A DNA stretch of 64,000 bases. It comes from Bacillota bacterium. GTDB taxonomy: Bacteria; Bacillota; Bacilli; Alicyclobacillales; SLC66. The stretch's first letter is position 1. Every line of letters starts with the position of its first letter. The stretch covers positions 42,940 to 106,939 of the forward strand of contig JAJZCW010000010.1 in NCBI GenBank assembly GCA_021828865.1, in the 5' to 3' direction. Below, in pieces: positions 48,623 to 58,591 of this stretch. The notes below the pieces were generated by a model, which was given only the letters and a program-made list of their open reading frames with translations, ran no database searches and was not told where the DNA came from. Both the position numbers and the translations under genes were made by a program.

Positions 48623-49579
48623 CTATCTGATGAAAAGAAATAACGTTGCCAACCCCAAAAGCAATCCAGCTCCCCAAAATGTCAGCACCACTCGCCATTC
48701 TGACCAACCCACGAGTTCAAAGTGGTGATGCAAGGGGCTCATCTTGAACACGCGTTTTCCTGTAGTTTGAAAGGATATCACCTGAATAATGACGGATAGC
48801 GTCTCCACCACGAAAACGCCGCCCACGATAATCAACCATAATTCCGCGTGTGTGAGCACCGCTACGGCTGCTAGACTGCCGCCAAGCGCAAGTGATCCGG
48901 TATCTCCCATGAAGACTTTAGCGGGATGACGATTATACACAAAAAATCCGACTAGTGCCCCCACCATTGCCATACTGAACACGGATACGTTCCACTGGCT
49001 TTCCCACCAGGCAATGGCCGCGTACACTGCAAAGGCAATCGCCGTGGTCCCGGTTGCGAGGCCATCAAGTCCGTCAGTCAGGTTGACCGCATTGGCGGAG
49101 CCCACCATAAATACAACCAAAAAGAGAAGATACCACATTCCAATGTCAATTCCGCCACCAAGTCCAGGTATACTTAACGAAAAATGCCATCCTGTAAAAT
49201 ATAATGCCAAATAAAAGATCACCACAACCAAAACTTGCGCGATGATTTTTTGTAATGCCGTCAATCCTAGGTTCTTCTTACGCAGAATCTTCAATCCATC
49301 GTCAATGAGTCCAATGAGTCCGAATCCCACCATTACAAGTAGCAACAACCAGGTGGTCAATGAATCCGAAAACCGCCACGCCGTAATGAATGCGCTGATA
49401 ATAAAAAGAATACCACCCATAGTGGGCGTTCCCGATTTTTGCTGATGGCGGACTGGCCCCTCCGCGCGAATGGCCTGTCCAAACTTAAATCGGTGCAACA
49501 AAGGAATGGCGAGTGGGCCAAGCAGCACCACAATGGCAAATGCAATGATAAAGATCCATGTCAAGGACTGCGCATCCAT
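48623..49579 (-). CDS. mraY: Phospho-N-acetylmuramoyl-pentapeptide transferase
   Basis: Integral membrane enzyme forming lipid I. GTPTMGGILFI, the Asp pair in LIGLIDDGLKI, NAVNLTDGLDGLA, FMGDTGSLALGG and KMSPLHHHFEL are all present in family order. 318 aa with about 10 membrane helices. ATG behind GGAGG. Confidence 0.97.
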   Translation of the reverse strand: MDAQSLTWIFIIAFAIVVLLGPLAIPLLHRFKFGQAIRAEGPVRHQQKSGTPTMGGILFIISAFITAWRFSDSLTTWLLLLVMVGFGLIGLIDDGLKILRKKNLGLTALQKIIAQVLVVVIFYLALYFTGWHFSLSIPGLGGGIDIGMWYLLFLVVFMVGSANAVNLTDGLDGLATGTTAIAFAVYAAIAWWESQWNVSVFSMAMVGALVGFFVYNRHPAKVFMGDTGSLALGGSLAAVAVLTHAELWLIIVGGVFVVETLSVIIQVISFQTTGKRVFKMSPLHHHFELVGWSEWRVVLTFWGAGLLLGLATLFLFIR

Positions 49580-49600
49580 AGCTAACCTCCTGCCCCAGTA

Positions 49601-51034
49601 CTAGTGTGAATTTTGTTCATGACCCGGAAAATCTGCAAGAATGACTTTTGCCACTTTTTCCAGGCCAATTTTGCGCGATCCCTTGACAAGCACCGCACAG
49701 GTTTTTTCTTGTTCTAAGTGATGAATTAATCGCGACATTAGGTGATTTGTGGCGTCCTCTGCTTCTGCTGCCTCATAGGTGTGCAAGTTTTCCAGGCGGT
49801 CACTCGCCCCTTCTAAGTACCAATGAGCCATGTCACCTACGGCGATCAACTCCTGAATGCCGTATTCCCCAACCATCGTACCGACTTTTCGATGAAGTTC
49901 CTCCGCGTGCTCGCCGAGTTCCAGCATGTCACCCAGCACGGCAATGCGCACGTCCACCTCCAGATCCCCCATCACTTTTAACGCTCCCTCAATGGAAGAA
50001 GGTGCTGCATTGTAGGCGTCATTGATCAAATACAATCGATCGCCTAGTTGCATCACGGCTAGCCTCATGGCGTCCATTTGATAAGCGGAGAGCGCACGAA
50101 GCGCCTCCTCCGCCCTGATGCCAAACCACATTGCCACACTGCAGGCAGCGAGCGCGTCAAGCGCCAGGTGCTTGCCTGGAAACGGCAAATTCGCATGCGC
50201 GGTAGCCACACCCAATTTTTCTCCCATCATCACATCCATAAGAGCACCACTCGGTGGGCTTGCCTCATAGCGCACAAGTTGAGCATCTGCCCCCGCGTTT
50301 TCACCAAAGTAAAAAACGTCCACGCCAACCGGCAATGTCAATTCCTGAAGTAATGGTTCCTCTGAAGGGATAAACGCGGCACCACCGGACGGCAGCGCAT
50401 CAATCAACTCCCATTTCGCCTTCGCAATCGCCGCGCGGGATCCCAAATAGCCGATATGCGCCTCTCCGATCATGGTGATCACGCCGACATCTGGCTTTGC
50501 GATTTCCGCAAGCCTAGCAATTTCGCCCGCGTGATTCATTCCCATTTCAAAGACAGCCACCTCGGTGTCTTCTGGAATCTGCAGCAGCGATAAAGGAAGT
50601 CCAATGTGGTTGTTCAGATTACCGGGCGAACGATACGTGCGATACCTCGCTGAAAGAATCAGCGCCATCATTTCCTTGGTGGTTGTTTTACCATTGCTAC
50701 CAGTTACTCCCACCACCTTCATCGGCAACTCGTGTCGATACGAGCTGGCCATGCTTTGCAGCGCGTGAAGCGTATCCCCCACCACAACATGGGGAACCTC
50801 TTTTAATTCATCAGGCATGGATAAGCCTTTTTTCCACAAAAAAGCGACCGCTCCTCGTTCCATCGCGCCACTCACAAACTGATGCCCATCAAACGCCTCG
50901 CCAATAATCGGAACAAACAAATTTCCCTTCTCGACTTGGCGAGAATCGGTGCTTACACCGCGTATGACAATGGGATTACCCACCAGTTCTCCGGCTGTTG
51001 CTTTGACCACCCATGACAGATCACGCTGTATCAT
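49601..51034 (-). CDS. murF: UDP-MurNAc-tripeptide-D-Ala-D-Ala ligase
   Basis: Adds the D-Ala-D-Ala dipeptide. VSTDSRQVEKGNLFVPI, the ATP loop GVTGSNGKTTTKEMM near residue 108, and NDAYNAAPSSIEGAL identify MurF. 477 aa from ATG at 51034 (AAGGAG about 9 nt upstream), 12 nt after murE. B. subtilis has murF outside the dcw cluster; here it is inside. Confidence 0.96.
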   Translation of the reverse strand: MIQRDLSWVVKATAGELVGNPIVIRGVSTDSRQVEKGNLFVPIIGEAFDGHQFVSGAMERGAVAFLWKKGLSMPDELKEVPHVVVGDTLHALQSMASSYRHELPMKVVGVTGSNGKTTTKEMMALILSARYRTYRSPGNLNNHIGLPLSLLQIPEDTEVAVFEMGMNHAGEIARLAEIAKPDVGVITMIGEAHIGYLGSRAAIAKAKWELIDALPSGGAAFIPSEEPLLQELTLPVGVDVFYFGENAGADAQLVRYEASPPSGALMDVMMGEKLGVATAHANLPFPGKHLALDALAACSVAMWFGIRAEEALRALSAYQMDAMRLAVMQLGDRLYLINDAYNAAPSSIEGALKVMGDLEVDVRIAVLGDMLELGEHAEELHRKVGTMVGEYGIQELIAVGDMAHWYLEGASDRLENLHTYEAAEAEDATNHLMSRLIHHLEQEKTCAVLVKGSRKIGLEKVAKVILADFPGHEQNSH

Positions 51035-51046
51035 TGCCAGCACTCC

Positions 51047-52534
51047 TTAACCATTATTCTCCTGTATGATTCTTGCCGCCACCATCCGATCGTCAAAATC
51101 ATACTTTGTCGTTCCGATAATCTGATAGGTTTCGTGCCCTTTTCCCGCAATCAAAATGACATCCCCCGGCTTAGCCTGATGGATCGCATAGCGAATTCCC
51201 TCTTCTCTTCGCACTAAGCGAGTGTATTTATTGCGCAAACTTTCATCAAGTCCCGCTTCCATATCGTCAATGATCGCTTCTGGATCTTCCGTTCGCGGAT
51301 TATCGGAGGTGAGTACGGTAAAATCGCTATAGGACGCGGCAATTTGGGCCATCAAGGGCCTCTTCTTTCGATCTCGGTCCCCACCACAGCCCACTACGGT
51401 GATGATTTTCCCCTCACAGAATTCATGAATGGTAGCAAGTGCGTTTTCTAGGCTATCCGGAGTGTGGGAATAATCGACGATCACAGAAAAATCCTGTCCT
51501 GCGTTGACGCGTTCAAAGCGCCCTGGCACCCCCTGCACTTCTTCGAGCGCTGCCACTGTCTCTTCAAGCCCAATGCCAAGTGCGAGGGACGCTGCTGTCG
51601 CCGCGAGCGCATTGTAAACGCTAAATCTCCCTGTCATTTGCAGTTGAATATCCGCAACGCCCGCAAAACTTACCAGATGAAAAGCAACTCCTTCTGCTTT
51701 CACTTGCACCTCTGTCGCTTGCACATCAGCAGGCTTTTGAATACCGTAAGTAATCACCTGTTGCACGGTATCGGAAGCGTAGCGATGACTCCACTCATCA
51801 TCAGCATTCACCACCGCCACTTGTAGCCCACCATCCGCTTGCGGCATGAAGGCATTGCCCAGTCTGCTAAAAAGTTTGCCTTTCGCATTTCCATAAGCCT
51901 CCATCGTCGGATGGAAATCCAGGTGGTCCTGTGTCAAATTGGTGAATACCGCCACCCGAAAAGGAATTCCGGCCACCCGGTGTAATTCAAGCGCATGGGA
52001 CGACACTTCCATCACCACATACTTTGCGCCGAGATCGTTCATTTCCCTGATGACTTTGACAAGTTCCACACTCTCCGGTGTGGTCATGACGGAAGAGCGC
52101 AGTTCCCCCTTGCTCGTGCGCTGGGCAATGGTCCCGATCAAACCAGTCTCTTTACCCGCTTTTTGTAAAATGTGCTCAATTAGCATGGTGGTGGTCGTTT
52201 TGCCATTGGTTCCTGTCACGCCGACCATCGATAGGGAAGAGGCGGGGAAGCCTAAAATGGAATGCGCCACATATGGTGCGATACGACGCGTGGATGGAAC
52301 CACCACCTGCGGAATATCCCACTCTTGTTTTTTCTCGACAAGAACGGCCACTGCTCCTCTTGCTATGGCCTGTTCGATATAATCATGGCCATCGACGTGA
52401 TCGCCGCGAAAGGCGACGAATAGATCACCCGCCTGCACTTGACGGGAATCACTGCTAACACCCGTCACTTCAATTCCTGTATCACCGTAGACTTTTTTAA
52501 GCACAATAGATCGCACGATTTCATGAAGTTGCAT
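51047..52534 (-). CDS. murE: UDP-MurNAc-dipeptide:meso-diaminopimelate ligase
   Basis: Adds the third stem residue. VSSDSRQVQAGDLFVAF, ATP loop GVTGTNGKTTTTMLIEH near residue 111, and the specificity motif SDNPRTEDPE, whose DNPR form indicates meso-diaminopimelate. 495 aa; ATG behind GGGAGG. It has its own promoter upstream (52586-52614). Confidence 0.96.
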   Translation of the reverse strand: MQLHEIVRSIVLKKVYGDTGIEVTGVSSDSRQVQAGDLFVAFRGDHVDGHDYIEQAIARGAVAVLVEKKQEWDIPQVVVPSTRRIAPYVAHSILGFPASSLSMVGVTGTNGKTTTTMLIEHILQKAGKETGLIGTIAQRTSKGELRSSVMTTPESVELVKVIREMNDLGAKYVVMEVSSHALELHRVAGIPFRVAVFTNLTQDHLDFHPTMEAYGNAKGKLFSRLGNAFMPQADGGLQVAVVNADDEWSHRYASDTVQQVITYGIQKPADVQATEVQVKAEGVAFHLVSFAGVADIQLQMTGRFSVYNALAATAASLALGIGLEETVAALEEVQGVPGRFERVNAGQDFSVIVDYSHTPDSLENALATIHEFCEGKIITVVGCGGDRDRKKRPLMAQIAASYSDFTVLTSDNPRTEDPEAIIDDMEAGLDESLRNKYTRLVRREEGIRYAIHQAKPGDVILIAGKGHETYQIIGTTKYDFDDRMVAARIIQENNG

Positions 52535-52585
52535 GATACGCCTCCCATCCAGGTAAAAACGTTTTGATCACCTGGCAATGTTTTT

Positions 52586-52614
52586 AATCTAGGCAAACGG
52601 GAGGTACCTGTCAA
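52586..52614 (-). promoter_or_regulatory. Internal sigma-A promoter before murE
   Basis: TTGACA (52609-52614), 17-nt spacer, TAGATT (52586-52591) on the minus strand. It overlaps the stop of spoVD. A 6-bp hairpin (CCAGGT/ACCTGG, 52551-52577) follows in the leader just before the murE ribosome-binding site. It would give vegetative murE-to-ftsZ expression independent of the spoVD transcript. Confidence 0.7.
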
Positions 52615-54563
52615 CTCTTTGCTAAGGGAGAGTTGCCAAGGTACAATCTCACCACACCACCCTGCGGAATCTTTACTCCCGCCTTAGGTGCTTGCGCGAC
52701 CACGTAATTTCCTGCCCCCACCACCTGAATCCGTAAAATCGTACCACTTTCCAGCAGCGTTCGTTTGGCATTATTTAAGGAACGGTTATCCAGACTTGGC
52801 ACCGTGGTCATTGCAGGATCAATCCCATAACGATACTTCTTGGATAATCCCGTCACACTTGGCTGCACGCCAAGGTAAGCCAGACTGTCTGCTAGCACGT
52901 TCCCAACGACAGGTGCTGCGATTGTCCCGCCAAACACAGGTCCATTAGGCCGGGGATAATCAATCGCGACGTAGGCAACAAGGCGTGGATCGTTGGCTGG
53001 CGCCATGCCAATAAAGGAGACAATGTAGTGAGTCCCCGAATAGCGACCATTAACCGCCACTTGGGCCGTACCGGTCTTCCCGGCGATGCGGTACCCATCG
53101 CGAAAGGCGTTGGCCCCAGTCCCTTGGGCAACGACACTTTCCAACGCAGACCTCACTTGCGCCGCAATTTGCGAGGATATCACCCGGCGAACCACCTGCG
53201 AAGGATACGTTTTTGCTACTGTTTTTGTCTCCGGATTGATGAGATCCTTCACGATTTCGGGTTTTAACAAAAGCCCGCCATTAGCGATCGCGCTCATCGC
53301 CATCACCTGTTGAATCGGTGTCACTGAAACACCTTGGCCAAACGAAGTAGTGGCGAGTTCAAGCGGACCCACTCGCTTTAACGGGAAAAGTATCCCCTTG
53401 CTCTCTCCCGGCAAATCAATCCCGGTTTTTGCGCCAAACCCGAATTTTTTGATGTAGCTGAAAAGCGGTTCCTTACCCAGTCGTTCTCCCAATTGGACAA
53501 ATCCTGGATTGCAGGAATTTTCCACCACATTCAAATACGATTGGGAACCGTGCCCACCCGCTTTCCAACAGCGAATGCGATGACCTGCGACCTCATAATA
53601 ACCCGGATCATAGAAGCGATCCGTAAGAGAGACTTTTTTCTGTTCAAGCGCAGCGGCGAGCGTCACAATCTTAAATGTTGAACCAGGTTCAAACGTCTGC
53701 CAGATAGCCAAATTGCGATTGTACACCTGTGGCTGCACCGTTTGCCAACTGGCAGGATTGTAATTCGGATAATTGGCCATTGCCAGCACTTGGCCTGTTT
53801 TGGGATTGGCAACAATCAAGGTCACATGGTCCGGTTTGTACTGGGCAACCACATTTTGGATTTCTCTTTCGGCAAATTGTTGAATTTGCCTATCGATGGT
53901 CAGTTCGACATCCTCACCAGGCGTTGGCGGAATGTATTCATCATTGGTACCTGGAATCTCCTGTCCGCGTGCGTTTGCCACAAACTGAATATAGCCTTTT
54001 TTGCCACTCAGCACCTGATTCATGGTGAGTTCGATGCCGGTTAAGCCCTGGCCTTCACCACCCATTACTCCCAGCACCTGAGCCGCCATGTTCCCGTAAG
54101 GATAGGTTCGCCGTCCTTCCTCAGTCAAATAAATCCCGGGGAGCTTCAGCGCTCGGATGGCCTTCGTTTTCGCCCCATCCAGTCGCCTACCCCGGGGACG
54201 GATATACACCATTGCCGCTTTTTGGGTGAGCAGTTTTTCAATCCCCTGTTCCGTCCCTCCAATGATTTTTTGGAGTTTCTGTGCTGTTTGTTGAGGATGC
54301 TTAATTTGGACGGGCACCGCGATAATCGAGGCAGCGCTTGCCGTATAGACCAGTGTCTCGCCTTGCGAATCCAAAATCGCGCCGCGAACTGCCGGAACTG
54401 GGATGTTGCGACGAATTAAATCACTGGTTTTCGCCATAAAAAAATGGGCCGCCAAGACCTGGATGTGAACCAGACGACCCACGAGCAACCCAAATACGCA
54501 CAAAAAAGCGACAAATACCATCATGATCCGAGTATGCACTTTGGTTGGCGTGATTCTCATCAT
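52611..54563 (-). CDS. spoVD: Class B penicillin-binding protein with one PASTA domain (SpoVD-like)
   Basis: 650 residues: N-terminal membrane anchor (about 14-36), PBP dimerisation domain, transpeptidase domain with Ser-X-X-Lys in EPGSTFKIVT, Ser-X-Asn in ENSCNPGF and Lys-Thr-Gly in AGKTGTAQV, and one C-terminal PASTA domain (about the last 65 residues). Single-PASTA PBPs beside murE are SpoVD in spore formers, working with SpoVE on the spore cortex. ATG at 54563 or 54560, after AGGG; the longer frame lacks a site. Confidence 0.92.
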   Translation of the reverse strand: MMRITPTKVHTRIMMVFVAFLCVFGLLVGRLVHIQVLAAHFFMAKTSDLIRRNIPVPAVRGAILDSQGETLVYTASAASIIAVPVQIKHPQQTAQKLQKIIGGTEQGIEKLLTQKAAMVYIRPRGRRLDGAKTKAIRALKLPGIYLTEEGRRTYPYGNMAAQVLGVMGGEGQGLTGIELTMNQVLSGKKGYIQFVANARGQEIPGTNDEYIPPTPGEDVELTIDRQIQQFAEREIQNVVAQYKPDHVTLIVANPKTGQVLAMANYPNYNPASWQTVQPQVYNRNLAIWQTFEPGSTFKIVTLAAALEQKKVSLTDRFYDPGYYEVAGHRIRCWKAGGHGSQSYLNVVENSCNPGFVQLGERLGKEPLFSYIKKFGFGAKTGIDLPGESKGILFPLKRVGPLELATTSFGQGVSVTPIQQVMAMSAIANGGLLLKPEIVKDLINPETKTVAKTYPSQVVRRVISSQIAAQVRSALESVVAQGTGANAFRDGYRIAGKTGTAQVAVNGRYSGTHYIVSFIGMAPANDPRLVAYVAIDYPRPNGPVFGGTIAAPVVGNVLADSLAYLGVQPSVTGLSKKYRYGIDPAMTTVPSLDNRSLNNAKRTLLESGTILRIQVVGAGNYVVAQAPKAGVKIPQGGVVRLYLGNSPLAKS

Positions 54564-54634
54564 TGATCCCTGCTTTGTGATAGATTGTCCCAATCAATCT
54601 ATGCAGAGCTTGATGAATATAGAATATCTCCCAC

Positions 54635-56770
54635 CTAATGAGGAGCAAACTGAACTTGAATCACTGTGCCAAGGGGCACGGAGGTTCCGCTTTTTACACT
54701 TTGCTTGATGGCATACCCACTTCCATCAGGTGATACCTGAAGTCCCAAAACCGCACAGGCATTGATCGCATCCGACATAGAAAGACCCCGTAAATTCGGC
54801 ACTTTCACTGTTCCTGCGGTGGTAACTTGTGACACGCTGGCTAATGTCGCATTGCTGCCAATTGCCAGTTGCGTACCTGCGTTTGGCCACTCTTTGACCA
54901 CATTGCCCAGAGGCCCCATGAGCACCGGATGTAGGCCCGTCCGCTCAAGGATTTTTTGCGCTTCGTTCATTGGCATTCCCGTAACTTTGGGCATCGAGAC
55001 ATATTGCACATTCCCAGTCGTCGGCATCACCTGCTGCGCGCGGTGATTGGGAGGAATGTGTAGGTAGGCGAGTGATTTTACCAGAATCATTTGGGCCGCA
55101 GGCGACGAAACGCTGTTGCCATACTGAATGGTGTTATGCGGTTCATTCACGGTCACATAGATCTCAAGTTGCGGGTGATTAGCAGGAACAAAACCGATAA
55201 AGGAAAGGTTGTATCTGTTTTGGTAATAGCCGCCCTTGGGATCGGGAATTTGCGCCGTTCCGGTTTTTCCGGCGACATCATAACCCGGGATATAAGCGTT
55301 TGTCTCGTAAGGGTTATCCGCTACATCTTGCACCATCACATTCGTGATCTCTTTCATGATGGCAGGCGATGCCACTTGGCGAACCACTTCAGGTTTTCTG
55401 TTCAAGATCACTTTTCCGCTTGGCGAAATGATTTTTTGCACCAGGTATGGCCTAAGCAACTTCCCGCCATTTGCTACCGCTCCTACTTCTGCGATCTGTT
55501 GAATTGGCGTAATGGCCAACCCCTGTCCAAATGTCATCGTCGCAAAGTCTACAGGATTCAGGTTTTGTTCTGGAAAAATGATAGATGACGATTCTCCCGG
55601 AAGGTCTATACCTGTCGGTTGGTTGAGACCAAACAGATCAATATAATGATAAAGTGTGTGCACACCCTCTGCTTGTCCAATGTGGATGAAGCCCACGTTG
55701 CTGGAATAAATCATCGCTTTATCATAGCTAATACGGCCCCAACCGTAGAGGTTCCAGTCGTAAATGGGCACGCCATTCACATAGTCGACCCCAGACATAT
55801 AAGTTTGGTTCAATTTGATCGAGTGACTCGCCAGCGCACCAGTGAGCGTGACGACCTTGAACGTGCTGCCCGGTTCAAACGGATCGGAGATGGCCCAATT
55901 GGTATCAAGTGTCGATGCGCTGTAGTTCCAGTAGTCGTTCGGATTAAAAAAAGGCAATGCCGCCATCGCGAGGATAGCGCCAGTTTGTGGATCGGCAACA
56001 ATCACCGCAGCATGTGACGGGTGAAACCTGGACTCAATTTGCGAGAGCGCCTGATCCGCATAGCTTTCAATGGCCGGATCGATCGTGAGATAAACACTGT
56101 CCCCGTTTTCTACTGGTTTCGTCACGATGGGATGAAGCGGGATCGGACTGCCCGTGTTGTCCTGAGTAAACGTTTGCGTCCCTGGCTTGCCAGCAAGATA
56201 GTTATTGTACTCCATTTCAATCCCTGCAGCGCCATTGCCTGTTTGATCGAGAAAACCGATCACATGAGCAGCAAAAGTGCCGGAAGGGTAGATGCGCTTA
56301 TAGGTATGATAGGGATTTATTGCATTGCTCATTTGAAACCTTTGAAATAAGGTCAATACTTTTGTTTTTACTTGATAGGAAACGTGCACCAGATAAGGAT
56401 ACATGCGAAGCCAGGAGATGTCTTTTCTTGTCAGTTGTGACCACATGTAATTTTTCGAGGCGCCAGTGATCGTGGCCAATTGATCGGATAATGGGCGGAG
56501 TTGGTCTTGCGGCAAAGTTTGTAGCAAAGCTAAGTCGATATCCATGTCGTAGGCCGGCACAGAGAAAGCCAGTTTATCCCCACCGGCATCATAAATAGTT
56601 CCCCGCTGCGGCATAATAGACGTTTCCGCCTGCCATTCCTGGTTCTCTAATGTGCCAATAAAACGATCATGTGCCTGAACGTATACAATTCTCCCCAAAA
56701 CACCTGCAAAAAGGGCGATGATCCCAAACCGGATCAAATTGACACGTAGGCGAGTTTTAGTTTTTTTCAA
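54635..56770 (-). CDS. pbpB: Division-specific class B penicillin-binding protein with two PASTA domains (PBP2B/FtsI)
   Basis: 711 residues: membrane anchor (about 10-30), dimerisation domain, transpeptidase domain with EPGSTFKVVT, the Ser-X-Asn motif in IYSSNVGF and AGKTGTAQIP, then two PASTA domains (from about residue 585 and 650). Septal transpeptidase that partners the SEDS polymerase. TTG start overlapping the ftsL stop as TTGA, so translation is coupled. Confidence 0.93.
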   Translation of the reverse strand: MKKTKTRLRVNLIRFGIIALFAGVLGRIVYVQAHDRFIGTLENQEWQAETSIMPQRGTIYDAGGDKLAFSVPAYDMDIDLALLQTLPQDQLRPLSDQLATITGASKNYMWSQLTRKDISWLRMYPYLVHVSYQVKTKVLTLFQRFQMSNAINPYHTYKRIYPSGTFAAHVIGFLDQTGNGAAGIEMEYNNYLAGKPGTQTFTQDNTGSPIPLHPIVTKPVENGDSVYLTIDPAIESYADQALSQIESRFHPSHAAVIVADPQTGAILAMAALPFFNPNDYWNYSASTLDTNWAISDPFEPGSTFKVVTLTGALASHSIKLNQTYMSGVDYVNGVPIYDWNLYGWGRISYDKAMIYSSNVGFIHIGQAEGVHTLYHYIDLFGLNQPTGIDLPGESSSIIFPEQNLNPVDFATMTFGQGLAITPIQQIAEVGAVANGGKLLRPYLVQKIISPSGKVILNRKPEVVRQVASPAIMKEITNVMVQDVADNPYETNAYIPGYDVAGKTGTAQIPDPKGGYYQNRYNLSFIGFVPANHPQLEIYVTVNEPHNTIQYGNSVSSPAAQMILVKSLAYLHIPPNHRAQQVMPTTGNVQYVSMPKVTGMPMNEAQKILERTGLHPVLMGPLGNVVKEWPNAGTQLAIGSNATLASVSQVTTAGTVKVPNLRGLSMSDAINACAVLGLQVSPDGSGYAIKQSVKSGTSVPLGTVIQVQFAPH

Positions 56771-57147
56771 TGGTTATTCGCCCCAACTTGCACCGGCGTT
56801 GCCGGGACCATCTTCAGCACATTTTCAGCATAAGCAAGAATTCTTGTTGGAGAAGCGAGTTCCGTCACCTGTGCTTGAATAGATGCGTTTAACGACGCCT
56901 GTTCTTTTATAGATGATTGCATATTTTCTATATGATAATTATTCACCATGATGGTCGCATATCTGGAAATGATAAAAAGGACAAACACCGTCACCAACAA
57001 AAGCGATCCAAGCACACTCACTTTGTCCCTGGTACGAACTGCCGCATTGCGATCAGGAACTCTTTGTTTCTTGGGTAGTGTAGCAGGTTTATCAACAGGT
57101 ATGGCCTGTGGTAGGTAACTTTCCTGCTTTAATGGTTGGGAAGCCAT
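56767..57147 (-). CDS. ftsL: Cell division protein FtsL
   Basis: 126 residues: basic cytoplasmic N terminus, one transmembrane helix (about 44-62) and a short extracytoplasmic coiled coil ending in ILAYAENVLKMVPA. Sequence is weakly conserved as usual for FtsL; identification rests on topology and position between rsmH and pbpB. ATG behind GGAGAAAA. Confidence 0.88.
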   Translation of the reverse strand: MASQPLKQESYLPQAIPVDKPATLPKKQRVPDRNAAVRTRDKVSVLGSLLLVTVFVLFIISRYATIMVNNYHIENMQSSIKEQASLNASIQAQVTELASPTRILAYAENVLKMVPATPVQVGANNH

Positions 57148-57178
57148 ATACGTTTTCTCCTATCCTATCAATGATATA

Positions 57179-58123
57179 CTATAAGCGTTCTGCAACACGA
57201 AGTTTTGCCGACCTAGCTCTTGGATTGGCCACCACTTCATCCTCTGATGGCAATATGGGCTTTCTTGTAACCACCTTTAATCTCGCCACATGTCCGCATA
57301 CACACTTTGGGAGATGCGGTGGACAGATGCAATCCGTTGCTTCCAGTTGAAAAGCTTTTTTCACGATTCGATCTTCGAGTGAATGAAACGAAATCACCGC
57401 AATGCGGCCACTTTGTTTTAGGCAATCTGGCAGGTCCGCCAAAAGCTTTTCCAAAGCGCCCAACTCATCGTTAACGGCGATGCGCAATGCCTGAAATATC
57501 CTTCTTGCCGGATGCGGACCTGTTCTTCTTGCCGCTGCCGGAATTGCCGCCTTGATGATTTCCACCAACTCAGTGGTCGTTTCAATCGGCTTTTTTTTCC
57601 GTTCCAAGGTGATCCGTTCCGCGACTCGTGCCGCCCACTTTTCTTCCCCGTAATCACGGAAGATTTTCGTCAATTCCGTCGCATCGGAATGGTTCACTAA
57701 ATCCATCGCGGTGATGTCCCCAAATTCGTCCATTCGCATATCCAAATGTGCTTCATGCTGATAGGAAAAACCCCGTTCGCCACGATCAAGTTGGGGAGAG
57801 GAGACGCCAAGGTCGCAAACAATGCCATCCACCTTCAGAATGCCTAGTTGCTCGAGGTGTGCGCTTAAATCTCGAAAATTGCCTTTTACCAAGCGCAATC
57901 GCTCCATCCAAGGCTCTCCCCATCCCTTTGCATGGTCCATCGCCACCTGATCCTGATCGACGGCAATGACCAATCCATCGGGAGCGCTGGCTTCAAGTAG
58001 CGCCCTAGTATGACCGCCGCCACCCATCGTGCCATCGACATAAATTCCGCCGGAATGGACTTGCAGAAGATCAATGGTTTCATGCAAGAGCACCGTTTGG
58101 TGCAAGAACTCCGCATCCCCCAT
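57179..58123 (-). CDS. rsmH: 16S rRNA (cytosine1402-N4)-methyltransferase
   Basis: SAM-dependent methyltransferase (MraW). HQTVLLHETIDLL, the SAM loop YVDGTMGGGGHT, CDLGVSSPQLD, FQALRIAVNDEL and ISFHSLEDRIVK are present. 314 aa. ATG at 58123 is 7 nt after GGAGG; the ATG two codons before abuts it. It follows mraZ by 20 nt. Confidence 0.96.
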   Translation of the reverse strand: MGDAEFLHQTVLLHETIDLLQVHSGGIYVDGTMGGGGHTRALLEASAPDGLVIAVDQDQVAMDHAKGWGEPWMERLRLVKGNFRDLSAHLEQLGILKVDGIVCDLGVSSPQLDRGERGFSYQHEAHLDMRMDEFGDITAMDLVNHSDATELTKIFRDYGEEKWAARVAERITLERKKKPIETTTELVEIIKAAIPAAARRTGPHPARRIFQALRIAVNDELGALEKLLADLPDCLKQSGRIAVISFHSLEDRIVKKAFQLEATDCICPPHLPKCVCGHVARLKVVTRKPILPSEDEVVANPRARSAKLRVAERL

Positions 58124-58143
58124 GTACATCCCTCCACTCCGTT

Positions 58144-58575
58144 TTACAAATCAAGATCCACAAGGCTTGCAGCAAGATCACTAAACTGATTCTCCACATT
58201 CTCGGTGTAGGATTTCCAAATCCCTTGATCCCAAATCTCCACACGCGCCCCCACACCAATGACCACACAGTCTTTGTCGATAGAGGCATACTCCCGCAAG
58301 TTTCCTGGCACCACGATGCGTCCTTGTTTATCTAGTTCACATTCTGCAGCGCCGCTGAAGAAGAAGCGGATAAATTGACGGGCGTCCGCTCTTGTGAGTG
58401 GCATGGCACGCATTTTAGATTCAAGTGTTTCCCAGTCTTTTTGAGGATAGACAAACAAGCAGCGATCCAATCCCCTTGTCACCATAAAAGCAGGACCAAG
58501 TTCTTCACGAAATTTGGCAGGTATCGTCAGTCGCGCTTTGTCATCCAGGCTATGCTGATACTCCCCCATAAACAA
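58144..58575 (-). CDS. mraZ: Transcriptional regulator MraZ
   Basis: 143 residues with two MraZ/AbrB-type beta repeats (EYQHSLDDKARLTIPAKFRE and ECELDKQGRIVVPGNLREYA). DNA-binding regulator of the dcw cluster. TTG at 58575 gives MFMGEYQHS, the family N terminus, with GGAGG 8 nt upstream; the longer frame covers the operator. Four operator-like boxes lie just upstream. Confidence 0.94.
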   Translation of the reverse strand: MFMGEYQHSLDDKARLTIPAKFREELGPAFMVTRGLDRCLFVYPQKDWETLESKMRAMPLTRADARQFIRFFFSGAAECELDKQGRIVVPGNLREYASIDKDCVVIGVGARVEIWDQGIWKSYTENVENQFSDLAASLVDLDL

Positions 58576-58591
58576 AGGCGACCCCTCCTTC

